From NCBI RefSeq assembly GCF_016919175.1, contig NZ_JAFFPU010000016.1:62001-126000 (forward strand): a DNA stretch of 64,000 bases, given 5' to 3'. Position 1 is the first letter of the stretch. Each line of letters starts with the position of its first letter. The notes beneath the pieces are model-generated. The model made no database searches, was not told where the DNA came from, and saw only the letters and a program-made list of their open reading frames with translations. Position numbers and translations under genes: made by a program. This stretch comes from Leptospira ainlahdjerensis (GTDB lineage Bacteria; Spirochaetota; Leptospiria; Leptospirales; Leptospiraceae). This document shows positions 1 to 8,489 of the stretch, piece after piece.

Positions 1-1
1 A

Positions 2-2029
2 TGGAGCGGAGATATTTTTCTTTCGTCGCCTAACAGTAGTATACTGGTCCGAGAAACGATCCGCATTCAAAAGGACGAGGAAGGGGAAATCGAATCCATC
101 GTTTTGACGGCGGAGGACGTTCTTAAATCGCAATCCAATTCTAAAAGTTATACATCCGGCGAAATCCTTTATTCCACGCTGTTATCTGCGGTGGAAGAGG
201 GGATTCTATTTGTGGACAGCACGGGTACGATTTTGAGGACGAATCGAAGTCTCGAAAAGATGCTCGGACTAAAAACGGAATCCATCATAGGTCATTCTTA
301 TCACAGTTCGATTTGGAAGACGGTTTATCCGGACGGAAACGTCACTCACATGGAAGAATCTCCGATACACTACACTTTGAGCACAGGATTGCCAGTTCGA
401 AGGGAAGTGTTGGGTTTTGTAAAATCGGACGAGAACGTTCTCTGGGCTCACGTCACTACGGTTCCGCTTTTCGATCCGGAGGAGGATCGTATGATGGGAG
501 TTGTGGTCACGATTTCCGATATTACAAAGGAAAAAGAAAGCGAGGATAGGTTAAAACAACTGTCTATGGTCGCTTCCCAAACTGGGGACGCCGTTTTGAT
601 CACTGATCTGGAGGCAAAGATTCTTTTTGTCAACCCGGCTTTTGAAACGGTTACCGGATATCGTTCCGAAGAAGCGATCGGTCGGTTTCCTTCTTTGCTT
701 AAATCCGGAATTCATTCACCGAAGTTCTATCAAGAAATGTGGGACGTTATTTCAACGGGAGATACTTTTAGAACCACGATCACCAATCGGAAAAAGGACG
801 GAACTTTGTTCCATTGTGAACAGACGATCAGTCCGTTACGCGACACAAAAGGTAGGATTCTTTATTATGTATCACTTTTGAGGGACGTAACCGAGAAGAT
901 GGAATCCTTTGAAAGACTGAGGTTGAGCGAAGAGAACTATCGTGTTCTTTTTGAAAACTCGATCGAGGGGATTTTTTCCAGTTCTTTTGACGGAAAATTG
1001 ATACAAGTAAATCCGGCTATGAGCAAGATCACCGGATATTCTAAAGAAGAATTGTTGAGTTTGGATTTGGAAAGGGATCTGTATTTTCACTCGGATCAAA
1101 GATCATTTTTTCTGAATATGATTCTTCAGGATTCTAAAATTGAAGGAGAGGTGGTACAATTCAAGAAAAAAGACGGATCCAAAATTTACGTCGAAATTTT
1201 CGGGGTGGCAAATTTCGATTCCGCGGGAAATTTAAAACAAATCGATGGAAGAATTATCGACATCACTCCCAAAATCTTAGCCGAAGAGGAACGGAGCTTT
1301 TACGAAAAAAAACTGAGACAATCTCAGAAGTTGGAAGCGCTCGGTACTTTGATCGCGAGCGTCGCTCATGAAATCAACAATCCCCTTATGTGTATTTTAG
1401 GATATTCCCAGATTCTAACTTTGGAAATGAAGGACTCGGCTCATCTGAAATTTGCCGGAATCATAACGGAAGAAGCAAAACGACTTTCTTCGGTTGTGAC
1501 CAATCTTCTGGATTTTTCCCGAAAGGAATCCGAAAGTTTTCAAAAATCGGATATAACTCGAGTTGTTGAGTCTGCGATTTCTCTTTTGGAAAACGTATTC
1601 GAAAAAAACTATATCCTTTTGGAAACGGAGTTTCAACTCGATTTGCCGTTCGTTGAAATGAGAGAACAATTGATTCGACAGGTTCTGATCAACCTTTTGA
1701 TCAATTCGAAAGACGCCCTGAACTTAAAGTTTCCCGAAAGGAATTTAAATAAGAAAATTATAATACGATTGGAAACCTGCGTTTTGGAATCGATCCCTTA
1801 TATCAAGTTGATGATCGAAGATTCCGGACAGGGAATTCCTCCCGAAATCCTAAAACAGATCTACGATCCTTTTTTTACGACCAAAAGAGAACAAGGCGGA
1901 ACGGGACTCGGTATTCCGATCAGTCAGGGAATCATCAAAGAACACAATGGATTCTTTACGATACATTCGGTTTACAAACGTTATACGATCTGCACGATTC
2001 TTTTACCCTTAACTCAGGAAGAAAAATAA
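2..2029 (+). CDS. Multi-PAS sensor histidine kinase (5' end outside the window)
   Basis: The frame is open from base 2, so the gene begins upstream. The TTG at 104 could be read as a start but lies inside the protein and should not be used. About 675 codons are visible. They hold three PAS/PAC modules (roughly residues 55-175, 185-300 and 305-425), then a HisKA dimerisation domain with the phospho-acceptor in AHEINNP (His456 of the fragment). A HATPase_c domain follows, with an N-box (LINLLINSKDAL), DSGQGIPPE, DPFFTTK and GTGLGI. It is therefore a histidine kinase sensing a signal through PAS folds. No membrane segment or receiver domain is seen in the visible part. No response regulator lies downstream; the next gene is convergent. 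Identity as a kinase is firm; the signal is unknown. Confidence 0.93.
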   Translation, partial: WSGDIFLSSPNSSILVRETIRIQKDEEGEIESIVLTAEDVLKSQSNSKSYTSGEILYSTLLSAVEEGILFVDSTGTILRTNRSLEKMLGLKTESIIGHSYHSSIWKTVYPDGNVTHMEESPIHYTLSTGLPVRREVLGFVKSDENVLWAHVTTVPLFDPEEDRMMGVVVTISDITKEKESEDRLKQLSMVASQTGDAVLITDLEAKILFVNPAFETVTGYRSEEAIGRFPSLLKSGIHSPKFYQEMWDVISTGDTFRTTITNRKKDGTLFHCEQTISPLRDTKGRILYYVSLLRDVTEKMESFERLRLSEENYRVLFENSIEGIFSSSFDGKLIQVNPAMSKITGYSKEELLSLDLERDLYFHSDQRSFFLNMILQDSKIEGEVVQFKKKDGSKIYVEIFGVANFDSAGNLKQIDGRIIDITPKILAEEERSFYEKKLRQSQKLEALGTLIASVAHEINNPLMCILGYSQILTLEMKDSAHLKFAGIITEEAKRLSSVVTNLLDFSRKESESFQKSDITRVVESAISLLENVFEKNYILLETEFQLDLPFVEMREQLIRQVLINLLINSKDALNLKFPERNLNKKIIIRLETCVLESIPYIKLMIEDSGQGIPPEILKQIYDPFFTTKREQGGTGLGIPISQGIIKEHNGFFTIHSVYKRYTICTILLPLTQEEK

Positions 2030-2050
2030 GAGCGGTTACGGATTTGATTC

Positions 2051-2644
2051 TTATTTTTTACCCCAGAGTTTTTCCAGATACGACTCTCTTCCCGATCCTT
2101 TTCGATAGGATTTATAGTGATCCGGATTGGTCTTATAATAATTTTGATGATAGGCTTCGGCGGGATAAAAGGAAGTAAACTGAAGAATTTCGACTACGAT
2201 CGGAGCTGAAAATTTTCCGGACTTCTCTAATTCTTTTTTGGATTCTTCCGCGGCTTTCTTTTGCGCTTCGTTGTGAAAAAAAATTCCGGTCCTGTATTGA
2301 CTACCTCGATCGGCGAACTGACCTCCGTTATCCGTGGGATTGATCTGTCTCCAAAAAATTCGTAGAAGTTCCGAGTAACGAATTTTAGAAGGATCGTATT
2401 TGATCTGAACGGATTCTCTGTGACCGGTTCTTCCGTAACCTACGTCTTCGTACGTCGGATTGATTTCCTTTCCTCCCGCATAACCGGAAGTAACGGAGAT
2501 CACTCCGGGTAAGGATTCGAACGGACCTTCCATACACCAGAAACAACCGCCGGCGAAAGTGGCCTTTTCGGTTTTTGAAACCGCACCGAGCGGAGAAAGA
2601 AACATTCCGAGAAAGAAAACGATAAAAGCCTTGGAGTAGTACAT
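2051..2644 (-). CDS. msrA: Peptide methionine-S-oxide reductase MsrA, exported form
   Basis: MsrA reduces the S-epimer of methionine sulfoxide in oxidised proteins. The signature GGCFWCMEGPFE places the catalytic cysteine at residue 34. The conserved tract GYAGG and the His/Tyr-rich YHQNYY region are also present. I start the gene at the ATG at 2644 because AAGGAGGGTAGA sits directly before it. A longer reading from 2731 adds 29 residues with no ribosome-binding site. From this start the protein begins with a typical signal peptide (MYYSKAFIVFFLGMFLSPLG), so it should act in the periplasm. It diverges from the FAD-linked gene at 2792 with about 147 bases between starts. A lipoprotein MsrB is also in this window (45321), so both epimers can be repaired outside the cytoplasm. 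Confidence 0.95.
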   Translation of the reverse strand: MYYSKAFIVFFLGMFLSPLGAVSKTEKATFAGGCFWCMEGPFESLPGVISVTSGYAGGKEINPTYEDVGYGRTGHRESVQIKYDPSKIRYSELLRIFWRQINPTDNGGQFADRGSQYRTGIFFHNEAQKKAAEESKKELEKSGKFSAPIVVEILQFTSFYPAEAYHQNYYKTNPDHYKSYRKGSGRESYLEKLWGKK

Positions 2645-2791
2645 TCTACCCTCCTTAAGAACGGAGTTCGTTACTTCGACCGATCGGTTACGAAATCGGA
2701 ACCGAAAGTATCCCGTTTTTTTGTTTTTCATTTCGAAAGAAAAAAAATTCCTATGTTTTCTTTTCCGGATTCTAATTCTAAGAGTTACAAT

Positions 2792-4048
2792 ATGAAAATT
2801 GCAATCTTAGGAAGTGGAATCGCGGGACTCAGCGCTTGTTGGTATTTGAGTAAGGAACACGAAGTTGTTCTTATGGAACGTCATTCACTTCCTGGAATGG
2901 ATGCGCACGGAACGGATGTCGCACTTAAGGATCGTATTTTTCGATTCGACGTTCCTTTCAGAGCCTTCAAACAAAACTATTATCCTTGTCTAATAGAGAT
3001 GTATCAAGAAGCGGGAATCGAATTCAGACCCGTGGATTATTCTTTTTCGTTGAGCGAAAGAGACGGAACCACTTACTTTCAATTTGCGACCTTCGGACTC
3101 GGGGGAAATTTTTATCCCTTCGTTTCCCCCGTATGTTTTAAAACGGGAGAATCCAGAAGAATTTTCGGAGATACGATTCGATTTTACAGAGAGTCCGCGG
3201 AACAATGGGCGACTCTGAAAGGAGAACAACTTACGATTTCGGGGTTCCTTCAAAGATTCGGTTATTCGAAAGAATTCGAAGACAAGTATTTAGTTCCTAT
3301 GTTTGCGACGATCAACACTTGCACTCTCAAGAGCGCTAAAAATTATCCGGCAGAGGCGGTGATCAGTTATCACGCGCAGGGTCTGAAGTTTCTCCGATTT
3401 TTAACTGCGAGCCACGGAACCAGGGACATCACAACTCGTCTTTCTGTGGGAGCAAAGGAAGTTCGTTTGAAGTCGAATCCAAGAAAGATCGAACTCAACG
3501 GTAAGAAAGTTTTTGTGAACTTCGAGGACGGAAGAGAAGAATTCGATCGTGTCGTAGTCGCAACTCCCGCCAACCAAGCGATCGGGCTTCTTCCTGATGA
3601 GATGAACCGCGAAAAACAACTTCTTTCCTCTTTTCGTTACGAAGAATCCGAGATTCTTATGCACACGGATTCTTCTTTTATGCCCAATAAAAAAAGTCAC
3701 TGGGCTCCTCTTTGTTTTACTCTTTCACCCGAAACCGACAAACCGTCTGCGACGATCCGACTCAACAAGGTTCTTCCCGAGATCGGAAAAGAGGAAATCT
3801 TTCAGACTTGGAATCCGTTGGAGGAACCGAAGGCGGGAAAGTTGATCTCTCGTTCTCGTTTTGAAAGACCGGTGATCGATCTCAAAAATCAAAAAACCAT
3901 CGAAGAACTCAAAAGCCTTCAGGAACAATCCGGAAGAAAGGTCTGGTTCTGCGGTTCCTATGCAAGATATGGAATCCCCCTTTTAGAAGCGGGGGTTTCC
4001 ACTTCCTTGGACGTAACGCGTTGGGTCAACGAGTCGATGCGTTCTTAA
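2792..4048 (+). CDS. FAD/NAD-binding oxidoreductase of the amine-oxidase fold (COG2907-like)
   Basis: The 418-residue protein opens with a dinucleotide-binding Rossmann motif (GSGIAGLSACW, residues 7-17) followed by an acidic strand end (VVLMER). It carries a C-terminal FAD-contact region (VWFCGSYARYGIPLLEAGV), as in flavin amine-oxidase/desaturase-fold proteins. The ATG at 2792 fits the Rossmann fold start; a further upstream ATG at 2753 adds 13 residues with no fold. Relatives often sit near cyclopropane fatty-acid synthases or DUF1365 genes. Here the convergent neighbour is a methyltransferase of another subtype, separated by a repeat-filled gap. The substrate is unknown; flavin binding is a family inference. 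Confidence 0.8.
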   Translation: MKIAILGSGIAGLSACWYLSKEHEVVLMERHSLPGMDAHGTDVALKDRIFRFDVPFRAFKQNYYPCLIEMYQEAGIEFRPVDYSFSLSERDGTTYFQFATFGLGGNFYPFVSPVCFKTGESRRIFGDTIRFYRESAEQWATLKGEQLTISGFLQRFGYSKEFEDKYLVPMFATINTCTLKSAKNYPAEAVISYHAQGLKFLRFLTASHGTRDITTRLSVGAKEVRLKSNPRKIELNGKKVFVNFEDGREEFDRVVVATPANQAIGLLPDEMNREKQLLSSFRYEESEILMHTDSSFMPNKKSHWAPLCFTLSPETDKPSATIRLNKVLPEIGKEEIFQTWNPLEEPKAGKLISRSRFERPVIDLKNQKTIEELKSLQEQSGRKVWFCGSYARYGIPLLEAGVSTSLDVTRWVNESMRS

Positions 4049-4096
4049 TTCGGATTTTTTTTATTCAAAGAAGACGCTGAGAAAGAAGGGGATTTT

Positions 4097-4491
4097 GTCG
4101 GAGTTCCTAAAACGGAGAACAAGGTTTTGTGTTCGGGAAGAATGGGATTTTTTGATAAGGCATAATCTCCCGAGGTTTTTCCCGAAAGCCAACATCTGGC
4201 CCAGGTTGCCTGGCTCTTAAAAAAATCCGTCGTAGTTACGACGCTCTTCCGTAAAAATCGCGCGCCCCGCCCTGAACTTGGGTGGAGGGGTGCGGTGGCG
4301 GGAAAAAATCCGGAAATTCTCCTCTATCACAAAATTCTAATCTTGCAAGCACAAACCTCCGTGTAGGAACTCCTATAAAACCCTTGTCTCGGGAAAACTC
4401 TCGTTATATTTCCCCTCAATTTTGGGGGTAAGGTTATGCAAGTTCAGGGTGGGGCGCGCGACTTTCGCGGTGGGCCATCGGAGTTCCGACA
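4097..4491. repeat. Nested pair of the ~150-bp dispersed intergenic repeat (locus A)
   Basis: A complete copy in reverse orientation spans 4229-4376, from GTCGTAGTTACGAC to GTAGGAACTCCTAT. It is flanked by what looks like the two halves of an older forward copy. The degraded left part starts at 4097 (GTCGGAGTTCCTAA). The right part covers 4438-4491 and ends ATCGGAGTTCCGAC. The reverse copy and the right half form a long inverted repeat: CGCGCGCCCCGCCCTGAACT near 4259 pairs with AGTTCAGGGTGGGGCGCGCG at 4441. The locus fills the gap between two convergent genes. The nested-insertion reading is inference; the inverted repeat is directly visible. No coding sequence is supported in this gap. Confidence 0.8.
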
Positions 4492-4507
4492 GACTTTTTT
4501 TCAGACT

Positions 4508-5350
4508 TCAATTCATCGGCTTTTCCGCCGAGTAGAGGACGAATTGGAAGTATCGTTTCATTCTTTCTCCCCCTAAGAATTTTCCGAAGCTTCCATACTT
4601 CGCCGCTATCTTTTCGGGGATTTCCTTCTGGTCTTTTTTTGTTTTTTCTTTTAAGAATTTTGCAAATCCGCCAAAAACGTTCTCTTCTAAAAATTCAAAT
4701 TTTTCGGTTTTAAAGCCGGTTCTTTCGAGAATTTGAAAAAGAGAATTCGGAGTCACTCGGTTACGAAGCGGAATTCCGCTGAGCTTGCAGACGAAACTTC
4801 GAAACCAAGAATCTAAAATTCCAAAACTTCCATCCCTCAAAATCAACTCCGCAGAAACCAAACGTCCTTTCGGCTTGAGAACACGAAACGCCTCCTCGCA
4901 AAATCGGACTCGATCCGGAAAAAAGTAAGCACTGTCGAGACACAAAATTCGATCAAAACTTTCTTCTGGAAAAGAAGAGATCGTCTCCTCCAAAGGGGCG
5001 CAGATCAACTTCGGCAAAACTTCCTTCCTTTCTTGGAACAGATTTTCTGCGAATTCGACCTGAACAGAAGAAGGATTGATTCCTGTAAGATGAGAAAATG
5101 GAAGTGAGAATTCCTCCTTCCAGACAAAGAACTGGTCTCCGCAACCGAACCCGAGATCCAAAACTTCCTGCTCCGGTCTTAAGTCGGCCTTCTTTCCTAA
5201 AAGCAAAGCTAACGTCCTGCAAGCGGTCGGGTAGTCGTCCGTGTCTTTCCAAAAACCGAAATTCGCCCAAGAAGAATTCTTAGGATTGAGATGGAGATGG
5301 GTCAGAGTGTCCGGGGCTTCTTCGAGTCCGGAGCGTTTTGTGGAGGACAT
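4508..5350 (-). CDS. Class I SAM-dependent methyltransferase
   Basis: The 280-residue protein has the class I AdoMet-binding motif I (VLDLGFGCGDQ, residues 63-73). Motif II/III-like strands follow (FDRILCLDSAYFFPDR; GRLVSAELILRD), with the usual Rossmann order. Small-molecule methyltransferases of the UbiE/sterol-methyltransferase type share this layout, and the C-terminal section (lipid-methyltransferase-like, about residues 185-275) would fit a lipid or isoprenoid acceptor. The substrate cannot be read from sequence. The start at 5350 has only a weak ribosome-binding site. The 276 bases upstream separate it from a divergent gene and presumably carry both promoters. Confidence 0.82.
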   Translation of the reverse strand: MSSTKRSGLEEAPDTLTHLHLNPKNSSWANFGFWKDTDDYPTACRTLALLLGKKADLRPEQEVLDLGFGCGDQFFVWKEEFSLPFSHLTGINPSSVQVEFAENLFQERKEVLPKLICAPLEETISSFPEESFDRILCLDSAYFFPDRVRFCEEAFRVLKPKGRLVSAELILRDGSFGILDSWFRSFVCKLSGIPLRNRVTPNSLFQILERTGFKTEKFEFLEENVFGGFAKFLKEKTKKDQKEIPEKIAAKYGSFGKFLGGERMKRYFQFVLYSAEKPMN

Positions 5351-5626
5351 CTTAGAAAATTCTTCCCTGATAAAAATGTTTCATAGAATAGCTCCAATTG
5401 GCGATTTGAGACACTATAGAAAACGAGGTCTTTGTGGACCGAAAAAGAAAGATAATGAATTTAGATTTCATTTGATAAAATGCTATACATATATTTAGTC
5501 CATCCGATATGTATTTTAGAACTTCGTCCTTTACCGGAGTTCGTTTTAAATTCTGTACAACTTTCGATTCTTCTTTTTTAAATCTCCAGAAAGAAGAATC
5601 CGGAGTTTGCAACTCTTGAGAGAACC

Positions 5627-6199
5627 ATGTTGTTACTAACGCTTTTAGATCCGACCCAAGCAAGAAGCAATTTGTTGTTTCGCTGGAAAAAGAAACTCAA
5701 TCGTAAAAAGGTCTATCCGGTTCTCATCTTTCCGGATGGTTCTTTGAGTTTGGAAAGGCTTCACGGACTCGCAAAAATCGCATCCAAGCAAAAGTTTTTT
5801 TCCTCCAGTCCCGTTTTCTTTTATGCGGAATCCGTCTTGAAGGCCGGATCTTTTCTTCTTTCGGATAATATTCCTAAGGGAGAAAAAATTCTTCCGATCT
5901 TTGTGGACTTCGGTTCTCTTTCCAAGGATAGAGAGGGGCGGGACTTCGAGGAACAGATTTTACTTCTTCAGGAGAAGATCGGAGTTCGTTTCTCTGCGGT
6001 TTGTTTTTTCGAAACCGGGAAAACACAAGCCGGACTGGAAAGATCGGGCAACAGAAACTGGCTCTTTCACAAGTCCTCACTCGTTTTGGAGCTTTCAGGT
6101 TCCAACTTCAAAATTCTTAGGAAGGATTTACCCGAAGAAGAAGGTGAGACCTATCTGGAACCGTGGATCCCTTCGGGTTTGCTTGAGAATCGTTCTTAA
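5627..6199 (+). CDS. Conserved-looking protein of unknown function
   Basis: This 190-residue protein is not recognised. It starts MLLLTLLDPTQARSN without a signal peptide, behind GAGAGAACC that can serve as a ribosome-binding site. It is basic at the N-terminus (FRWKKKLNRKK), mixed alpha/beta in pattern, and has an acidic C-terminus (LPEEEGETYLEPW). No catalytic motif or membrane segment is visible. Codon use resembles its neighbours, and there is no competing long frame on the other strand, so the gene is probably real. It stands alone, about 160 bases before the SET-domain gene and divergent from the methyltransferase. Confidence 0.65.
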   Translation: MLLLTLLDPTQARSNLLFRWKKKLNRKKVYPVLIFPDGSLSLERLHGLAKIASKQKFFSSSPVFFYAESVLKAGSFLLSDNIPKGEKILPIFVDFGSLSKDREGRDFEEQILLLQEKIGVRFSAVCFFETGKTQAGLERSGNRNWLFHKSSLVLELSGSNFKILRKDLPEEEGETYLEPWIPSGLLENRS

Positions 6200-6361
6200 G
6201 AAATTTATTTACTACTTGGAAGAGAGTCGTATCGGACTTGGAGCCGAGAGAGGAACTTGCATTAAATATTACTCGATTTTAGTATTTTAATTGAAGTTTT
6301 TTTTATCCCATTCTTGATAGATAAAAATTTTGCCTTAGGCAATAACGCAGGGATCTTCTGC

Positions 6362-6892
6362 ATGATCGAGAAACGAATCAACAAATTCGGGGAGAACGGA
6401 ACCTTCGCGACGAAGACCATCCCCAAAGGAACTCTGCTGTTCAGTTACAGCGAGTGGATCGAGGATGAAGAGTTCGGATGGAAAGTTCTGACGGTTGAAG
6501 AAGCCGAGTCTCTTCCCGATTCCGAGAAGGACATCTTCATGAAATATGGATACGATGTGGATTTTGGAATCGTCACCGGACCAACCAGCGGTGAATACGT
6601 CATCAACCATTCCAACTTCATGAATCATTCTTGTGATCCCAATATGTGGTATGACGAGGACGACAACATCGTCGCTAAGAGGGAAATTCTCGCCGGAGAA
6701 GAACTTACGATTGATTACGCAAATTTCGTAGTGAACTTCGACCAGACCTTTGAGTGCGGTTGTGGATCTGCCAATTGCAGAAAATTCATCCGAAAAGACG
6801 ATTGGAAACTACTGATCAACGAATATCAGATGCACTTTCCAAAATTCATCCAAAAAGAAATCAAAAAGCTCTACGTCAAAATTCCAGTTTAG
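6362..6892 (+). CDS. SET-domain protein (putative protein lysine methyltransferase)
   Basis: This 176-residue protein is essentially a lone SET domain. It has the N-terminal GENGTFATKTIPKGTLLF strand pair and the AdoMet-contact NHSCDPN (residues 88-94). The pseudoknot motif EELTIDYA and a post-SET cysteine cluster (C132, C134, C139, in ECGCGSANC) complete it. SET enzymes methylate lysines using AdoMet; in bacteria the targets are mostly unknown. I start at the ATG at 6362, behind AGGGATCTTCTGC. A TTG further upstream (6314) gives an extension without homologous features. All core SET motifs are intact, so activity is plausible. The next gene is convergent with only 25 bases between. Confidence 0.9.
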   Translation: MIEKRINKFGENGTFATKTIPKGTLLFSYSEWIEDEEFGWKVLTVEEAESLPDSEKDIFMKYGYDVDFGIVTGPTSGEYVINHSNFMNHSCDPNMWYDEDDNIVAKREILAGEELTIDYANFVVNFDQTFECGCGSANCRKFIRKDDWKLLINEYQMHFPKFIQKEIKKLYVKIPV

Positions 6893-6917
6893 ATAGAAAG
6901 ACTTAAAACGAAAAATC

Positions 6918-7517
6918 CTACTTTCTGACTTTCAAGATTCTTTCCAGGAGCCCTTTGCTGAGAAGTCCTGGAGAATCTTCCGAAACCGCTGTGTTGGTGC
7001 TCCTTGCGTTTTCTATCGAATAGAAAACGTCGGGCTCCACTTCTTTTACGATCACCATCGCTTGGCGGATCTTCTTTCTTTTTAAAACGGTAAAGACGAT
7101 CTTTACCGGTCCTCTGCTTCCTTGTCCGTCCATCGTAGTGACCCGATAACCCGCTTCCGAAAGTTTGGCCGCGATCGCTCCCCCGTTTTTAGGAGAGATG
7201 ATCCGAAGAAGAGAAAAGCCGATCGCTAACTTTTCTTCCAAGATCATTCCAATAAAAGTTCCTGTGGCGAAACCTCCTGCATAAGCGAGATAACAGAACG
7301 CGTTATTGAGATTTTTGATAACTTGTGTAATGACGATCACCCAGAGAAGGACTTCTAAAAATCCTAGAGAAGCGGCGATCGCTTTTTTTTCCCGGGTGAG
7401 AAGAATGACCCGGATCGTTCCGATCGAAACGTCTGTGACCCTGGACAAAAAGATAAAACACGGAAGAAGAACGTAATCAAAGACCGGATTACCGGGAGAA
7501 GGAAAGCTCAGTTCCAT
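6918..7517 (-). CDS. UPF0316-type membrane protein (DUF5698 plus DUF2179)
   Basis: About 199 residues. The N-terminal half has three hydrophobic helices ([45 protein letters not shown]) and the family motif [14 protein letters not shown]. The C-terminal cytoplasmic half resembles DUF2179, a small domain found in many membrane proteins, here with [20 protein letters not shown] and VFYSIENAR. The biochemical role is not established; DUF2179 proteins have been linked to nucleotide binding. The start is uncertain. I chose the ATG at 7517 because it begins the conserved part, but no clear ribosome-binding site precedes it. The frame stays open to 7697, adding up to 60 residues of low-complexity sequence. 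Confidence 0.8.
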   Translation of the reverse strand: MELSFPSPGNPVFDYVLLPCFIFLSRVTDVSIGTIRVILLTREKKAIAASLGFLEVLLWVIVITQVIKNLNNAFCYLAYAGGFATGTFIGMILEEKLAIGFSLLRIISPKNGGAIAAKLSEAGYRVTTMDGQGSRGPVKIVFTVLKRKKIRQAMVIVKEVEPDVFYSIENARSTNTAVSEDSPGLLSKGLLERILKVRK

Positions 7518-8489
7518 ACAAGACAAGGATTGTTCGGTAAATCCAAAACGTCGAGGAGAAATACACGATCCGAAAAGAGCGTTTGGAAAAGACGTAAGAT
7601 TTCTTTTTTCTCTCGGAGACTTGAAGTTCGATTTAGGCAAAATTTTTTCCATAAGAATTTTATACAGGATGAGCAAGATTTGTTTTGAACAATTCAAACA
7701 CTCGATGATATTTATTAAAGATAGAAGTTGATAAACGACTTGTGGAATACTTCGAATTCGGAACCGAATTTAAAAAGAAATCGAGGTTTTGTTGAAGTGA
7801 CTTTTGCAAAAAAGAATGGAAATTGATTTCCATTCTTAAATTTGAATTCAAGATTTCCTTCCGTAACTCGATACGCGATTTCCGTGTTTCTTTTTTCTCT
7901 AATCGCCATTCAAGTGAAACTTCCAATGCCAGGAAAAAAGATATTTCTTCTTTGTTTTTTATTACTTTGTAGACGACTGCTCGGAGATTTATCTTTGGAA
8001 AGAAAAGCCGGGTTTATGGAACGGGAAAGATAACTTGCTAAAATAATCCGGCTCCGTAAAAGGAACGGGTTGTAACGTTATTTTAGAACCCGTTGTCGAA
8101 GTTCCTACGAACTCGGAATGGAGAAAATAGAATGGAAAGAGGAGATTCGATTTCTGATCTAAGCGATTTTCTTATATGAATCGACGAAAGGTCAACTCGG
8201 GTCTCCCGTAGAGGAGGCTTAAGCACTCTTCCCTCAGCACTCGACAAAATTTAGGAGAAAAAACTTTTTTGTTCCTGATCGAAATCCTCTGAAAAGGAAT
8301 CGTGTAGAAAGAAGACGGAGGTGGATTCTTATAAAGAAATCCTTTCGAGGTCGTTCTATCCGATCAAAAACGGAAATCAAATTTCGCTTGAGAAAACCAG
8401 ATTCAAAGAAACAATTCCGGGATCAAATCTCGAAATCGAAAGTCCAAGAGTAGGGTCTTAATTTCAAAAAAGGAAATCGAATTCTTCTT
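7518..8489. other. Long intergenic gap with no convincing gene
   Basis: About 970 bases lie between the UPF0316 start and the serine hydrolase. Small frames exist on both strands, but none has a ribosome-binding site or recognisable protein. One hairpin stands out at 8062-8092 (AACGGGTT...AACCCGTT, 15-base loop). It is followed by GTTCCTACG, which resembles the end motif of the dispersed repeat, so this may be an eroded copy. The rest probably holds the promoters of the hydrolase and of the minus-strand gene. Confidence 0.5.

Noticed and set aside
7842..8033. 63-codon frame with a hydrophobic stretch
   Set aside because: It could be a small membrane protein, but it has no ribosome-binding site and no recognisable partner, and it lies in a gap with many equally long random frames.
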